A stretch of DNA of 64,000 nucleotides from Bacillus sp. T3 (GCF_033449965.1 NZ_CP137761.1:2914001-2978000); one strand, 5' to 3'; shown: positions 7,904 to 17,464, counted from the stretch's first letter. The notes: generated from the letters alone by a model not told the origin. Program-made: numbers and translations.

Positions 7904-9169
7904 TTATTTTTCTAAAGGGTGTAATTTAATACCGAAGGATGATTTTCGCATTCCGGCTTTCATTGTTTTTTCCATTGGTCTTGTTTCCGGGAATGTTGCC
8001 ACTAAGAAAATGTACAAGCTTGAAACGGAAATAAAAAATATCATCGCTGGCACATAGCCTGATGAGCCTAAAATAAAGCTCCATGTAATAGTAGCAATGG
8101 TTTGTCCTGCATATGCTAATGCCCAAAATAATCCGAACATAATCGTCAATCTTTGTGGTGTCATCCCTTTTAATTCATGCGGGAGATTTAAAAAGATTGG
8201 GTATTGGATAAACATCGCAAAGCCAGAAATCGCAATAAACGAATAAGCTAGAAGCGGATGAGTTTTGGCAAAAAATAACGCGATTGCAAATGCTCCAACC
8301 ATCGCAACTCCTGAAAGGACTAGTGTTGGCTTGCGACGAATCCCTTCATTACCGATTCGAATCCCAACAAATGTTCCTAAAATTCCAAAGCCAGAAATTA
8401 ATAAGTTTGTGATTGAGCCGTTTAGTAACGTATATTGATCAAAAATCGCTTTAAAGCTTACAAGTGACAATACATAAAGAGTTAAAAAGGAAGCAAACGC
8501 CAAACCATAACGCCATAAAAATGGATCCTTTAGTGCGTCTTTATAACCATATTCCTCCATTTGTCCGTCATTACTTGATGTTGTTTCAAAATTCTCTGCT
8601 TTCAACAGCCAGCCTACAAAAAACAAGATTGTTAATGAAGCAAATACGGTTAGGGTTAAACGCCAATTCGCCACCATTTGCTGTGCAAATAACGTAAATA
8701 ATACCGCCACAATAAAAGCTCCAACATTATAAGCTACAGTGTTTGCTGCATTAATACGCAGCTTTTCTTTTGGGTTTGTTACATAGTTAGCAACGACTGG
8801 ATTCATATACACTATGACCATTGAGCCACCAACAGCCATAACCATTCTCGCAACTGTGTATGCCCAATAATTAGGTAGATATATAGCCACAAGCCCCATC
8901 ATTAGTAAACCAATTGCTGTACCCGCTGCTTTTTTCGGTCCCAGTTTCATTAAGATTACTGCCGCTAAAATATTAGCAAAAACACGAGCTGTTGTAATAG
9001 AATAATTAACTAATTGTGAAATAACAGGATTTACTGGCCCACCAAAAAATGTTTCCGTGATTTGCGGTGTTAAAGACGATCCAGCGACCCAGTTCATCGC
9101 AAACGTTACATACGCTAGCCATAGCACCGCCATCATAAAATACCCTTTGTTTTTGTTTGTTGTTTCCAT
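7904..9169 (-). CDS. MFS transporter under Rex/Fnr-type control
   Basis: Major facilitator superfamily carrier, 421 aa and about 12 membrane segments, with a central cytoplasmic loop (ETTSSNDGQMEEYGYKDALKDPF). Start ATG at 9169 has GAGGTGG. The substrate is not evident: it lacks the nitrate signature of NarK and has only general MFS features. Two near-identical boxes upstream match both the Rex operator (TTGTGAA-N4-TTCACAA) and the Fnr half-site arrangement (TGTGA-N6-TCACA). This suggests use under low oxygen or high NADH, for instance as an exporter or importer of a fermentation product. Monocistronic. Confidence 0.82.
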   Translation of the reverse strand: METTNKNKGYFMMAVLWLAYVTFAMNWVAGSSLTPQITETFFGGPVNPVISQLVNYSITTARVFANILAAVILMKLGPKKAAGTAIGLLMMGLVAIYLPNYWAYTVARMVMAVGGSMVIVYMNPVVANYVTNPKEKLRINAANTVAYNVGAFIVAVLFTLFAQQMVANWRLTLTVFASLTILFFVGWLLKAENFETTSSNDGQMEEYGYKDALKDPFLWRYGLAFASFLTLYVLSLVSFKAIFDQYTLLNGSITNLLISGFGILGTFVGIRIGNEGIRRKPTLVLSGVAMVGAFAIALFFAKTHPLLAYSFIAISGFAMFIQYPIFLNLPHELKGMTPQRLTIMFGLFWALAYAGQTIATITWSFILGSSGYVPAMIFFISVSSLYIFLVATFPETRPMEKTMKAGMRKSSFGIKLHPLEK

Positions 9170-9236
9170 AATGCCACCTCATTTATGATGATATAGTTTA
9201 AGATTTATCACTAAATCTTAATTGACAAATATTAGT

Positions 9237-9254
9237 TTGTGAAATAATTCACAT
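9237..9254. promoter_or_regulatory. Rex/Fnr-type box 1 (proximal)
   Basis: TTGTGAAATAATTCACAT matches the Rex consensus at all but the last base and contains TGTGA-AATAAT-TCACA, the Fnr pattern. It lies about 12-29 bases downstream of the predicted transcription start of the MFS gene, a repressor position. Confidence 0.7.
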
Positions 9255-9272
9255 AATCTCTTGATGTAAGTT

Positions 9273-9278
9273 AGTATA
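9273..9278 (-). promoter_or_regulatory. Candidate -10 element between the two Rex/Fnr boxes
   Basis: TATACT on the minus strand. A -35 hexamer 17 bp upstream would fall at 9296-9301 inside the distal box and is weak (TGAAGT). The arrangement puts one box over -35 and one just past the start. Confidence 0.5.
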
Positions 9279-9286
9279 GCACCATC

Positions 9287-9304
9287 TTGTGAAATACTTC
9301 ACAT
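9287..9304. promoter_or_regulatory. Rex/Fnr-type box 2 (distal)
   Basis: TTGTGAAATACTTCACAT differs from box 1 by a single base and lies exactly 50 bp away, about five helical turns, so both face the same side of the DNA. It overlaps the probable -35 region. Confidence 0.7.
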
Positions 9305-9429
9305 AAAATTGTTAACAAAATATGTATATTTTGTAAGCCTTTGCTGTAACCGATATCATTATTTCGCTTTGATATTTGCACTTTAATCGCAAGCACAATG
9401 AAAAAAACATTTTTGCAAAAGTCGAACAA

Positions 9430-9455
9430 AAAAGAACCTATTAAAAGGTCCTTTT
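9430..9455 (-). terminator. Terminator after OsmC-like gene
   Basis: On the minus strand AAAAGGACC pairs with GGTTCTTTT (one G-T pair), followed by TTG. It lies about 75 nt past the OsmC-like stop codon. Confidence 0.65.
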
Positions 9456-9527
9456 GAGCTATAATCTCAGTTGATTCGTCACGTTAATAGATTTCCTGTT
9501 TCTTAAATACGATGACTTTGAAGGAAT

Positions 9528-9953
9528 TTAAACATTCTTACTGCCTGCCACTCCATTAATGGAGTAGCTTGCTATAATTTGGGCATTTAATGAATGAGCT
9601 ACTGAACAATATTTATCTTTAGATAACGTTACCGCTCTTATCACCTTATCTTCAGGGAGATTTCCTTCAAGTGCATAATGAATATGAATGGTTGTAAATC
9701 TTTTCGGATGGTCTTGTGCTCTGTTGCCCTTGACTTCGATATTAAAAGAAGTCGGATCCAGCCTCATTTTTTTCAAAATCGAAATAATGTCAATACCTGT
9801 GCAGCCTGCTACAGCATTTAACAGTAGCTCTGTTGGTCGAGCTCCAGTATCTTCACCACCCATTTTTCCAGATGCATCCATTTTCACAACATGGCCAGAT
9901 GGATTTTCTCCAGTAAACGCCATATTTCCAGTCCATTTCACCTTAATCTCCAT
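9528..9953 (-). CDS. OsmC family peroxiredoxin-like protein
   Basis: OsmC/Ohr superfamily protein, 141 aa, cytoplasmic; the family reduces organic hydroperoxides with two cysteines. One conserved cysteine is in NAVAGCTGIDI (about residue 51) and the second in KDKYCSVAHSL (about 116), both in the expected places for the YhfA-like subgroup. The ATG at 9953 follows AAAGGAGTG. The partner reductant and regulation are not evident from neighbours. Confidence 0.88.
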   Translation of the reverse strand: MEIKVKWTGNMAFTGENPSGHVVKMDASGKMGGEDTGARPTELLLNAVAGCTGIDIISILKKMRLDPTSFNIEVKGNRAQDHPKRFTTIHIHYALEGNLPEDKVIRAVTLSKDKYCSVAHSLNAQIIASYSINGVAGSKNV

Positions 9954-10299
9954 CCAACGTTCACTCCTTTAACTAAATATGATATATTCTACGCTTAAAT
10001 GTAACTATAATAACGATTTTCCTACTCAGTTAGGGCGATTCAAAAAATATTATTCCATATATATAGAATAAAATCTTATCCGAGGTGACATATATCATAG
10101 TCACAAAATTGTAACAATGTTAGAATTAATAAACACTCAATTTACTTTTTTTATCATTTTAATGTGAAAAATGAATATTAAATTCAAAAACCTATAACAT
10201 TACTGATGCATATTAAATCTTCGTATTAGTATCCAAAGAGATATTCTCATTTTACCTTTACACGGTACTATCATGACAATCATTCGGAGGTAGTTTGTT
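9954..10299. other. Intergenic region between divergent OsmC and HD-GYP genes
   Basis: 346 bp of AT-rich sequence holding the promoters of both divergent genes. No clear operator, riboswitch fold or small gene is visible; only loosely matching -10 hexamers were found, so no promoter is called. Confidence 0.5.
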
Positions 10300-11220
10300 A
10301 TGTTTACTAGGTTGCTTCAACACCCCATTCATTTTCGATATGCCTTTTACGCCCTTATGCTTTTTAGTATTGTTATAAATGGATTTGTCTTTGAAAATGA
10401 AAACAACTTTTATATTCTCTATATTTTTTCCTCTCTATTTCTTGGTATTGGTTTTTATTCGATGGCGAATTGGGCTATCACAATCCTTACTGTTCTCTTA
10501 GTATTATGTCGATTTTTCCTCATACCTGAACCTTCACATAGCTTCATTACCTTTATCACCTATTTAATGACTTATTTATTAATGACTTTTATTTCAGTTG
10601 GCTTAATGCGAAATGCACAGAAAATTAAAGAAGAGCAATTATCACTTACTACAGCCCTCTCAAAAGCACTGGACTCACGTGATGCATATACATCATTCCA
10701 TTCTGTCAACACCTCAAAGTATGCTGTTGAAATTGCCCAAAAGATGAAGTTGCATGAGGATATGATTGATTCAATTCGAATTGGAGCATTACTACATGAT
10801 ATTGGAAAAATTGGGATACCTGAGGATATATTGACCAAGCCTGGTAAATTAACAAAAGAAGAATTTAATATTATTAAAAATCACCCTGAAGTTGGACACG
10901 AAATGATAAAACATGTTACAAGCTTAAAGGAAAAAGGAATTTTGGATATCGTTTTATATCATCATGAACGATTTGATGGAAAAGGATATCCATTGGGGCT
11001 AAAAGGAAACGAAATCCCATTACCTGCACGAATCGTAGCTTTAGCTGATGCATTTGATGCAATGACTAGTACACGAGTCTATAGAGATCCCCTACCAATT
11101 GACTATGTTCTTAATGAAATTTTTTGTAACAAAGGAACGCAATTTGATCCCGAGGTCGCGGATATTTTTTTAAGCCAATTTCCTGACTTTTCTGGTTCTT
11201 TCCAGGAGAAAGTATCTTGA
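10300..11220 (+). CDS. Membrane-anchored HD-GYP phosphodiesterase
   Basis: HD-GYP domain protein, 306 aa, likely hydrolysing cyclic di-GMP at the membrane. Residues 12-105 contain about four hydrophobic segments, followed by a short linker helix. The HD-GYP domain covers about 115-300: ALLHDIGKIGIP with the metal-binding H166-D167, NHPEVGHEMI, then HHERFDGKGYP with the GYP triad at 229-231, and LADAFDAMTS. All signature residues are intact, so activity is expected. The ATG has CGGAGG. The N-terminal sensor is too short for a known ligand-binding domain. Single-gene unit ended by a hairpin. Confidence 0.92.
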   Translation: MFTRLLQHPIHFRYAFYALMLFSIVINGFVFENENNFYILYIFSSLFLGIGFYSMANWAITILTVLLVLCRFFLIPEPSHSFITFITYLMTYLLMTFISVGLMRNAQKIKEEQLSLTTALSKALDSRDAYTSFHSVNTSKYAVEIAQKMKLHEDMIDSIRIGALLHDIGKIGIPEDILTKPGKLTKEEFNIIKNHPEVGHEMIKHVTSLKEKGILDIVLYHHERFDGKGYPLGLKGNEIPLPARIVALADAFDAMTSTRVYRDPLPIDYVLNEIFCNKGTQFDPEVADIFLSQFPDFSGSFQEKVS

Positions 11221-11239
11221 ATGTTATTAACACACTTTA

Positions 11240-11273
11240 AAAATGCTTGTGTCATATCCGCAAGCATTTTTTT
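11240..11273 (+). terminator. Terminator after HD-GYP gene
   Basis: AAAATGCTTG (11240-11249) pairs with CAAGCATTTT (11261-11270) and continues into a T run. Confidence 0.85.
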
Positions 11274-11318
11274 GATTTTCATTTTAACTGTGGCTGATTT
11301 GAATATGAAATTAATACT

Positions 11319-11886
11319 TCAGGTTCCAGTTTGATTAACTTTATTAAATGAACTTAAATGACAAAACCAATGTGCAATAAGGTAAAAGATCGTTAGGATA
11401 ATAAAAGAATACGTATAGGCCCAATCCACCTTTTTATACAAATCAATCATCGACAGGATTGGCAGACCTATATAAGCACCAAACCCACCAAAAGTAAGTG
11501 CCTTTATGGCTGGATGAATATTAGGTTTATATTGTAACAGCAGCATAACGATAACTGGTAGAAATGAAAGTCGAAACGAGAAGTTTATTGTAGCGACTGG
11601 TACTACCTTTACCTGGATAGGCCCATTTCCCGAAACTTACCCCAATCGTATCAAGAATTTCGGATAACACCATGACCGCTAACCCTGCTGAAAAAATACG
11701 AGCAGAACATTCCCGATTTCGAACGATTCCCCAAACCGTCCATGGCACCACTATCATCGCTAATGCAATCCACCATTGCCATGTAAAGAGAAAGGAATCT
11801 TTAACAGCTTCCACGATTAAATCGTTGGCATCGGTAATCATTTTGGTCGCAGTGTTGATTTGGTCCAATCCCTCTTGATAAGACAT
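11319..11886 (-). pseudogene. CBO0543-like membrane protein, frameshifted
   Basis: A membrane protein of about 188 residues split in two frames. The first part (11527-11886) carries MSYQEGLDQINTATK and hydrophobic segments up to KWAYPGK. The expected continuation (VVPVATINFSF, then VMLLLQYKPN) is in the next frame and ends at 11319. One extra base near 11605-11610, where the minus strand reads GGTAAAGGTAGT, restores a single frame if removed. The family looks like the CBO0543 Bacillus membrane proteins. Decay and sequencing error are both possible. Confidence 0.75.
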
Positions 11887-12047
11887 TTAGTTCCCTCCTA
11901 CTTAACTGTCATATTTATAGTGTTTACCACTAAATTCCTCACTATTCCAGACCGTTGAAAAATAGAAAGCAAATCAGTCCCACCCAAAAATGAATATCGC
12001 TGCAGTGAATCTATGTTTTAAAATTTGTTCAGATTAATTCCTGAACC

Positions 12048-12949
12048 CTATAGTGAACCAAGTTTAGTTGTTGATTTTGCCCCTACTTCGTTGGCGATTT
12101 CGAGATATTCTTTCAATTGATGATCGTTTTGTGGGATTCCTTTTTCGTGAAAACAGTACAAGATAGTAGATAAGAATGCATCCCCCGCTCCAGTTGTATC
12201 GATTGAATTCACTTTGAGACCAGGAACTGTTATTGTTTTACCACCATGAAGGACTTCCGCACCATCGCTGCCGCGTGTTATGAAAAGAAAAGGAATGTCC
12301 CATTTCTTCAGTTGCATTAAGCCTTCGTTTATTGTTTTTGCTTCTGTTAAAAATAATAATTCATCTTCCGCCATCTTTACGATATCTGCTTTCCTAATAT
12401 AAGTTAATATCGTATCACGGCAATTTTCTTCGCTATCCCAGCGTTTCAGACGAATATTTGTATCGAAAGCAACGATGTTTTTATATTTTCTAGCATAGTT
12501 TAACGCTTGTTCAGTTGTACTTTTCGCAGTGGAATGAAACAATGTACCCGAGCCGAAATAAAAAATTTTTCCTGCTTGAAATGGATCCTCATGCAATTCG
12601 GATGAAGTTAGCCATTCGTCAGGCGTTTCGTTTATGTACGCGTGAAAATATCTGTCACCAACCTCATTAAGATGTACATATACACAACAAGCCTTCTTTT
12701 GAGGGGTGTGAACACAAAAATTTATATTAACCTGTTCTTTTTTTAGTTCTTTTTCTGCGAAATCACTATTTTCATCCAATCCTAACTTACAAAGATAATA
12801 GGAAGGTAGCCCGCTGCGGCTAATCCTCACAGCGACATTTACCGTGGCACCCCTAAAAAAGGCTGATAGCTCATATTTGACTGCTCTTTAGAAATGAGAT
12901 CAACAATAACTTCACCCAAAGAAACGACACCTTGTTTACCCAAATTCAT
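12048..12949 (-). pseudogene. PfkB-type sugar kinase, frameshifted (fructokinase-like)
   Basis: Ribokinase/PfkB family kinase interrupted by one missing base. The true start is the ATG at 12949 with GGAGA just upstream (MNLGKQGVVSLGEVIVDLI). The frame stops after QPFLGVPR, but adding a G to the four-base G run at 12850-12853 gives FLGGATVNVAVRIS, the usual substrate-binding motif of the family, joined to the long 260-residue remainder. That remainder ends with the PfkB signature DTTGAGDAFLSTILY holding the catalytic Asp. It is divergent from a DeoR regulator, the usual pairing for a fructose or other sugar kinase. Confidence 0.82.
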
Positions 12950-13092
12950 TCTCCTTGCTTATTGTTTTTCTTAAAATCATGCACCCTTCGATGATGACCT
13001 AATCTAAGCACACAAAAATACTGACCAATTTCTACACGGGAAAGGAAGCACAATCTCTCCGTTTACTTTTACTTACTTTTACTTAAATATAA

Positions 13093-13140
13093 TTGATTTT
13101 ACTTATTTTTTGTGTATAATTACTTATAAATACTTATAAA
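13093..13140 (+). promoter_or_regulatory. Promoter and direct-repeat operator of deoR-type gene
   Basis: TTGATT (13093-13098), 16-bp spacer and TATAAT (13115-13120). Two adjacent copies of TACTTATAAA occupy 13121-13140, over the predicted start. Further TTTACTT motifs recur upstream from about 13065. Short direct repeats at the promoter are usual for DeoR-family operators, so autoregulation and control of the divergent kinase are likely. Confidence 0.6.
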
Positions 13141-13155
13141 AGTTGGTGTTTTTAC

Positions 13156-13986
13156 TTGTTTCAGGAGGAGCGATTAGCATTAATTTTAGAATATCTTCAA
13201 AAAAATAACCGGATTTCGGTCGAACAAATTTGCACCCTTTTTCATGTATCCCGGGATACTGCTAGACGTGACCTCGTCAGGCTTGAAGAAGATAAAACCA
13301 TAGTGCGTACTCGAGGCGGTGCGATTTTACCCACGGTCCATCATGAAATTAAGGATTACAGTAACCGACTTCACATTGTTTCCGAGGAAAAAAGAACAAT
13401 TGGACAAATTGCCGCTTCTCTCATTACATCAGGTGACAGAGTCATTTTGGATGCGTCAACGACTGTGCAATCGTGTGCAGAACAGCTAGGACCTATTGAT
13501 TGCACTATTATAACAAATTCAATTAATCTAGCCGAAGTGCTCTCGAGCAACCCAAGTGTTACGATTCAATTGTTAGGAGGAACTCTTCACAAAGAGCATC
13601 GTTTTTTATATGGATCTTCCGTAGTTGAAAAATTATCTGAATATATTGCCGACAAAGCCTTTATCGGAGTGGTAGGAGTATCTGAACACGGCTTAACGCT
13701 CGCACATGAAGAGGATGGCATGGTAAAACGGAAAATGATTAAACAAGCAAAACAAGTAATTGTCCTTGCCGACCATACTAAACTTGGGAAAACTGAATAT
13801 TTCCGTTTTGCTAATCTTGCTGATATCGATCTTTTAATTACCGATCAAACACCTCAGCAGCAGTTTTTAGATTTGTTGAAAGAACACAAAGTCGAATTAT
13901 TAACTACAGATAATCCTGGACAAAGAGTGTCTTTAACAGATGATGATATGGTTGTAGGTATTATTTTCATTACGTTATTGGCGTGA
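13156..13986 (+). CDS. DeoR family transcriptional regulator
   Basis: DeoR-type repressor, 276 aa. The TTG at 13156 is chosen because FQEERLALILEYLQ is the standard N-terminus of the family, although no good binding site precedes it. Residues 20-58 form the helix-turn-helix (ISVEQICTLFHVSRDTARRDLVRLEE). Residues about 75-235 form the DeoRC sugar-phosphate sensor domain (GDRVILDASTTVQ, TIITNSINLAEVL, ADHTKLGK). The last 20 residues are unusual and hydrophobic (MVVGIIFITLLA), perhaps a changed C-terminus. It lies divergent to a PfkB kinase, suggesting control of one sugar-use unit. Confidence 0.87.
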   Translation: MFQEERLALILEYLQKNNRISVEQICTLFHVSRDTARRDLVRLEEDKTIVRTRGGAILPTVHHEIKDYSNRLHIVSEEKRTIGQIAASLITSGDRVILDASTTVQSCAEQLGPIDCTIITNSINLAEVLSSNPSVTIQLLGGTLHKEHRFLYGSSVVEKLSEYIADKAFIGVVGVSEHGLTLAHEEDGMVKRKMIKQAKQVIVLADHTKLGKTEYFRFANLADIDLLITDQTPQQQFLDLLKEHKVELLTTDNPGQRVSLTDDDMVVGIIFITLLA

Positions 13987-14013
13987 CGCGTAACGGCGGC
14001 GTAACAATAGAAA

Positions 14014-14077
14014 AAGCAAGGGACGGTTCTACTTCTGCTTCCGACAATGTCAGGAGCAGAAGCACCGTCCCTTGCTT
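14014..14077. repeat. Long inverted repeat, dispersed GGGACGGT family, copy 1
   Basis: AAGCAAGGGACGGT at 14014-14027 pairs with its complement at 14064-14077, and inner arms (CTTCTGCT / AGCAGAAG) extend the stem. It sits between the convergent deoR and DUF445 genes and could stop transcription from both sides, although it lacks a strong T tract. A related hairpin at 20232-20294 shows this is a repeat family. Confidence 0.75.
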
Positions 14078-14078
14078 C

Positions 14079-15338
14079 CTAAAATAAGCTTGCTATTGCT
14101 TGGATTCCAGTAAGGATGATTCCGATGATAAAGCCGCATACTGCACCGTTTACGCGAATCCATTGAAGATCTTTGCCGATGTTGTTTTCCATCATATCGA
14201 TAAGTGTTTCAGTATCTAGTTTATCTAAGTTTTCTTGGACAAGATGGCCGATTTGTTCATGATTATTTTCAACAAGGATGTAAATTTGGTTTTGAATCCA
14301 ATGATCAACTTTTTTGTTTTGCTCTTTAATATTTTCTAGTACATGTTTAACGAATGGGATTAAATACGTATCGATAAACGATTCTTCTTCAATAAGCTCG
14401 AGTGTACTTTGTTGGAATTGCGAGAGTGTTTTTGTGATCGCGTGATCCGGCTTCCAGTTTGCTATAAATTGATTTTTCCAATTCTCAATTCCATCGAGCA
14501 ATTCTTTATTGGCATTAATGTCTTGGAGTTCGTTTCTAATATAAACCAGTAATGCCTCCCGATTCTGATCTCGTTCATCCTGCAAGCTGTGAACGCCATT
14601 CAACAATAATTTTTTCACAATACTACCTAATTTTTCTTCACTAAGAAGATTTCGAATCGAATTTAGCGCAAACTGAAGAATACCATCAACTTCAATTTTA
14701 TTTAACATATTCATTGAGACTGCCCCAAGCCGATAACTAGTTTCGTCACTTCGTAACCAATTCTCCGCCTTGTTAAGCGCATGGTCTAATACACGCTCAT
14801 CAAATTTTTCCTTAAGCAAATGATCACTGAAAACCTGAAGTATATTACCCATATCGATTTTTCCGGCTGTTGCGACTAGCTGCTCTTTCACAACCGGTGT
14901 TAATTTTTCAACGTCGATATACCCGATCATTTTTTTGATAAGCTTGACAAGACCCTTCCGAAAAGCGTCCGTGTATAATTCCTTTTCAATTTTAGAAATA
15001 AACAAATTAGTAAACTCAACCTGTTTTATTTTTGCTTGAATGCTTTCTTTTGAGAGCCAATCCTTTTTCACCGTTGTCACAAGTGCATTGGTCATTCTTT
15101 CTCGATTTTTTGGCAGGAGCGCTGTGTGTGGAATAGGAATTCCAAGTGGATGACGGAATAATGCAGTAACCGCAAACCAGTCAGCTAAGCCACCGACCAA
15201 GCCAGCCTCGAAGCCACCTTGTAATAAATCAATCCAAACGTTTCCTTGAAAAGGAATTGTGGCAATAAATCCGACACTCATTACTAATAATGAATATCTC
15301 GCTATTTTTCTTGATTCTTTTCCTTTTGTGATAGACAT
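14079..15338 (-). CDS. DUF445 family membrane-anchored protein
   Basis: Protein of 419 aa of the DUF445 family (YjiN/YheB-like). Hydrophobic segments lie near residues 15-50 and at the extreme C-terminus (VCGFIIGIILTGIQAIASLF), so it is held in the membrane at both ends with a long helical middle. The family block GGLADWFAVTALFRHPLGIPIPHTALLP is complete. Function in the family is not established; YheB in Bacillus is linked to sporulation expression. The ATG has only a modest GGATGA site. Confidence 0.87.
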   Translation of the reverse strand: MSITKGKESRKIARYSLLVMSVGFIATIPFQGNVWIDLLQGGFEAGLVGGLADWFAVTALFRHPLGIPIPHTALLPKNRERMTNALVTTVKKDWLSKESIQAKIKQVEFTNLFISKIEKELYTDAFRKGLVKLIKKMIGYIDVEKLTPVVKEQLVATAGKIDMGNILQVFSDHLLKEKFDERVLDHALNKAENWLRSDETSYRLGAVSMNMLNKIEVDGILQFALNSIRNLLSEEKLGSIVKKLLLNGVHSLQDERDQNREALLVYIRNELQDINANKELLDGIENWKNQFIANWKPDHAITKTLSQFQQSTLELIEEESFIDTYLIPFVKHVLENIKEQNKKVDHWIQNQIYILVENNHEQIGHLVQENLDKLDTETLIDMMENNIGKDLQWIRVNGAVCGFIIGIILTGIQAIASLF

Positions 15339-15431
15339 AATATTGTATCATCCTTATCTTTTTGCATGCAAAAAATGGGTGAATTTTACACATTTACCCA
15401 TCTTTTGGTCTTTTCATTTAGGCTGTGTTAA

Positions 15432-15575
15432 TTTTGTCTGTTGATTTCCGCTGCAGGTGCTCGCTTTCCGCGGGGTCTCCCGTGACACCTTCTCCCGAAG
15501 GAGTCTCGCACCTTCCGCTCAAATCAACAGATTGCTCAAAAATCAACATGGATCTTTAACACTACCTTCAAATAA
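15432..15575. repeat. Dispersed intergenic repeat (TGATTTCCGCTGCAGG type)
   Basis: A GC-richer island containing TGTTGATTTCCGCTGCAGG, GCTCGCTTTCCGCGGGG, TCTCCCG, GAAGGAGTCTCGC and AAATCAACAGA. Its outer parts are complementary (TGTTGATTT and AAATCAACA), so it folds into a large hairpin. Similar elements occur scattered between genes in many Bacillus genomes. A decayed relative is at 24553-24630. The rest of the 15339-15701 gap shows no gene. Confidence 0.7.
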
Positions 15576-15701
15576 AATAATAACAATTTGAGTCGAAAAG
15601 CGCTAGTTTGTAATACTGCAATGCTTTTCTTGTATTAAAAATTGCGTCTTACTCGAAAATACAATTACGGTTATTCAAGTTGGACGATTCATACTTCAGT
15701 A

Positions 15702-16739
15702 CTATTTAGTTGCGACATACTGCCTTTTCAATTCCTCAATAAATGCATTTACTTCTTCTTCTTTTGTTGCCCATGAGGTCACAAGACGAATAGCACAGTG
15801 AGTCTCATCAACGTTTTCCCAAATATGAAAAGAGTACTGCCTTTCAAGCTTGTTAATGACTGATTTAGGCAAAATCGGAAAAATTTGATTGGAAGGTGAA
15901 ACAGTTAGAAATGGGATGTTCATTTGGCTCATTTCCTTACTTAGCTTCTCTGCCAGCGTATTTGCATGTTTTGCCAGTTCAAAAAAAAGGTCGTCACGGA
16001 AAAGTTCGAGAAACTGGATCCCCAAAAGCCTCCCTTTTGCCAAAAGCGCTCCCTTTTGTTTCATATAATAACGGAATTCCACTTTCAGCTCATCACGACA
16101 AAGCACCAATGCTTCCCCGATCAGTGCGCCATTTTTCGTTCCACCTATGTAGAAAGCATCGACAAGATTAGGAAGATCACTAAGCTCAAGGTCATTTTGA
16201 GAAGAACACAAAGCGGATCCTAATCTTGCTCCATCCATAAAGAGGATTAACTTGTTTTCGGAGCAAGATTGGCTTAAAGCTTTGAGTTCTTTTTTATTAT
16301 AAATTGTTCCGATTTCAGTAGAATTCGAAATATAAACAAGCTTTGGTTTAACCATATGCTCATCAGGATGGCCATCTAGTACTTCTTGAAGCTGGATAGG
16401 AGTTAACTTTCCATCTGTCGTATCAATCGATATGATTTTATGACCAGTGGACTCGATTGCTCCTGTCTCATGTGTGTTAATATGTCCAGTTTGAGCTGCA
16501 ATAGCAGCTTCGTGCGGTCTTAGGAAGGCAGCAATGGCAGTCAGGTTCGTTTGCGTTCCGCCTGAGAGTAAGTGAATTTCGACATCGCTTCGATCCATTT
16601 TCTCCTTTAACAGTTCAATCGCTTTTTTAGTATAGCGATCTTCGCCGTACCCTTCTTCCTGTTCGAAGTTAGATTCCATTAATGCGTTCAAGATTCGAGG
16701 ATGCGCTCCCTCACTATAGTCATTTTTAAAGCTGTACAT
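15702..16739 (-). CDS. ltaE: Low-specificity threonine aldolase (beta-eliminating lyase)
   Basis: PLP-dependent fold-type I enzyme, 345 aa, cytoplasmic, cleaving L-threonine or L-allo-threonine to glycine and acetaldehyde. Visible family features: N-terminal FKNDYSEGAHPRILNAL, the GEDRYTKKAIELLKEK stretch, LSGGTQTNLTAIA for cofactor phosphate binding, FMDGARLGSAL with the PLP-pyridine aspartate, and YIGGTKNGALIGEALV with the Schiff-base lysine. All are intact. The start ATG follows a G-rich site. It is transcribed alone. A tryptophanase-like or other aldol specificity cannot be excluded. Confidence 0.9.
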   Translation of the reverse strand: MYSFKNDYSEGAHPRILNALMESNFEQEEGYGEDRYTKKAIELLKEKMDRSDVEIHLLSGGTQTNLTAIAAFLRPHEAAIAAQTGHINTHETGAIESTGHKIISIDTTDGKLTPIQLQEVLDGHPDEHMVKPKLVYISNSTEIGTIYNKKELKALSQSCSENKLILFMDGARLGSALCSSQNDLELSDLPNLVDAFYIGGTKNGALIGEALVLCRDELKVEFRYYMKQKGALLAKGRLLGIQFLELFRDDLFFELAKHANTLAEKLSKEMSQMNIPFLTVSPSNQIFPILPKSVINKLERQYSFHIWENVDETHCAIRLVTSWATKEEEVNAFIEELKRQYVATK

Positions 16740-16883
16740 TAATGTATGCCCCCGTTTGAATTTTTACTTCTATCCTAGCATAATATACCAAAAATCCAAA
16801 CTATTCCGGAAAAATTTCATAGCTATACAGCTAGTATGTCTTAAGCTATTAGATTAGTAGTTTTTTTCAAGTTTCTTTCAAAC

Positions 16884-17363
16884 CTATGATTCCTCCTGCC
16901 ATTCTTTACAAACATCGACCCAAGCAGAATAATTTGAGTATTTTTCAAGTTCTTCAATGGTCAGTTCAATTGCACTATTGCTACTTCCACATGCTGGGTA
17001 GACTGTCTGAAACCGTTTTAGCGATTCGTCTAAATACACTGTTACTCCATCATTAATTGCAAATGGGCACACACCACCTACTCCATGACCAATTAATACC
17101 TCAACCTCATCAGCCTTAAGCATTTTGGCTTTTGATTGAAACTGAGCTCTATATTTTGGATTATCAACTTTGGCATCACCCGCAACGACTATTAAAATAG
17201 GGGTTTGTCCTACCACAAATGTTAACGATTTTGCAATTCTTTTCGGTTCACACCCTACTGCTTGTGCAGCCAATTCAACAGTTGCACTTGAATCATTGAA
17301 TTCAAGTATTCTATCTTCCATCTCCCAAATCTTAAAAAATTCTCTTACCTTCTCAATTGCCAT
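16884..17363 (-). CDS. YbaK/EbsC family aminoacyl-tRNA deacylase
   Basis: YbaK/ProX-type editing domain protein, 159 aa; the family removes wrongly attached amino acids from tRNA(Pro) or related tRNAs in trans. ATG at 17363 is chosen over the upstream in-frame start at 17417 because MAIEKVREFF is the usual N-terminus and a GGGGGT run precedes it. The motifs SLTFVVGQTPILIVVAGDAKVD, HGVGGVCPFAI and the CGSSNSAIEL C-terminal region are those of the EbsC/YwhH group. The next gene upstream is a truncated dehydrogenase, with no functional link. Confidence 0.87.
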   Translation of the reverse strand: MAIEKVREFFKIWEMEDRILEFNDSSATVELAAQAVGCEPKRIAKSLTFVVGQTPILIVVAGDAKVDNPKYRAQFQSKAKMLKADEVEVLIGHGVGGVCPFAINDGVTVYLDESLKRFQTVYPACGSSNSAIELTIEELEKYSNYSAWVDVCKEWQEES

Positions 17364-17464
17364 TTTTTTACCCCCGCTGTTGACGAAACAAACCTTCGTA
17401 CATTGTTTTTCATTCAAGTTTAGCTTTAAAGCTTTTTAAAAATCAAGCAAGAAGCATGACGACG

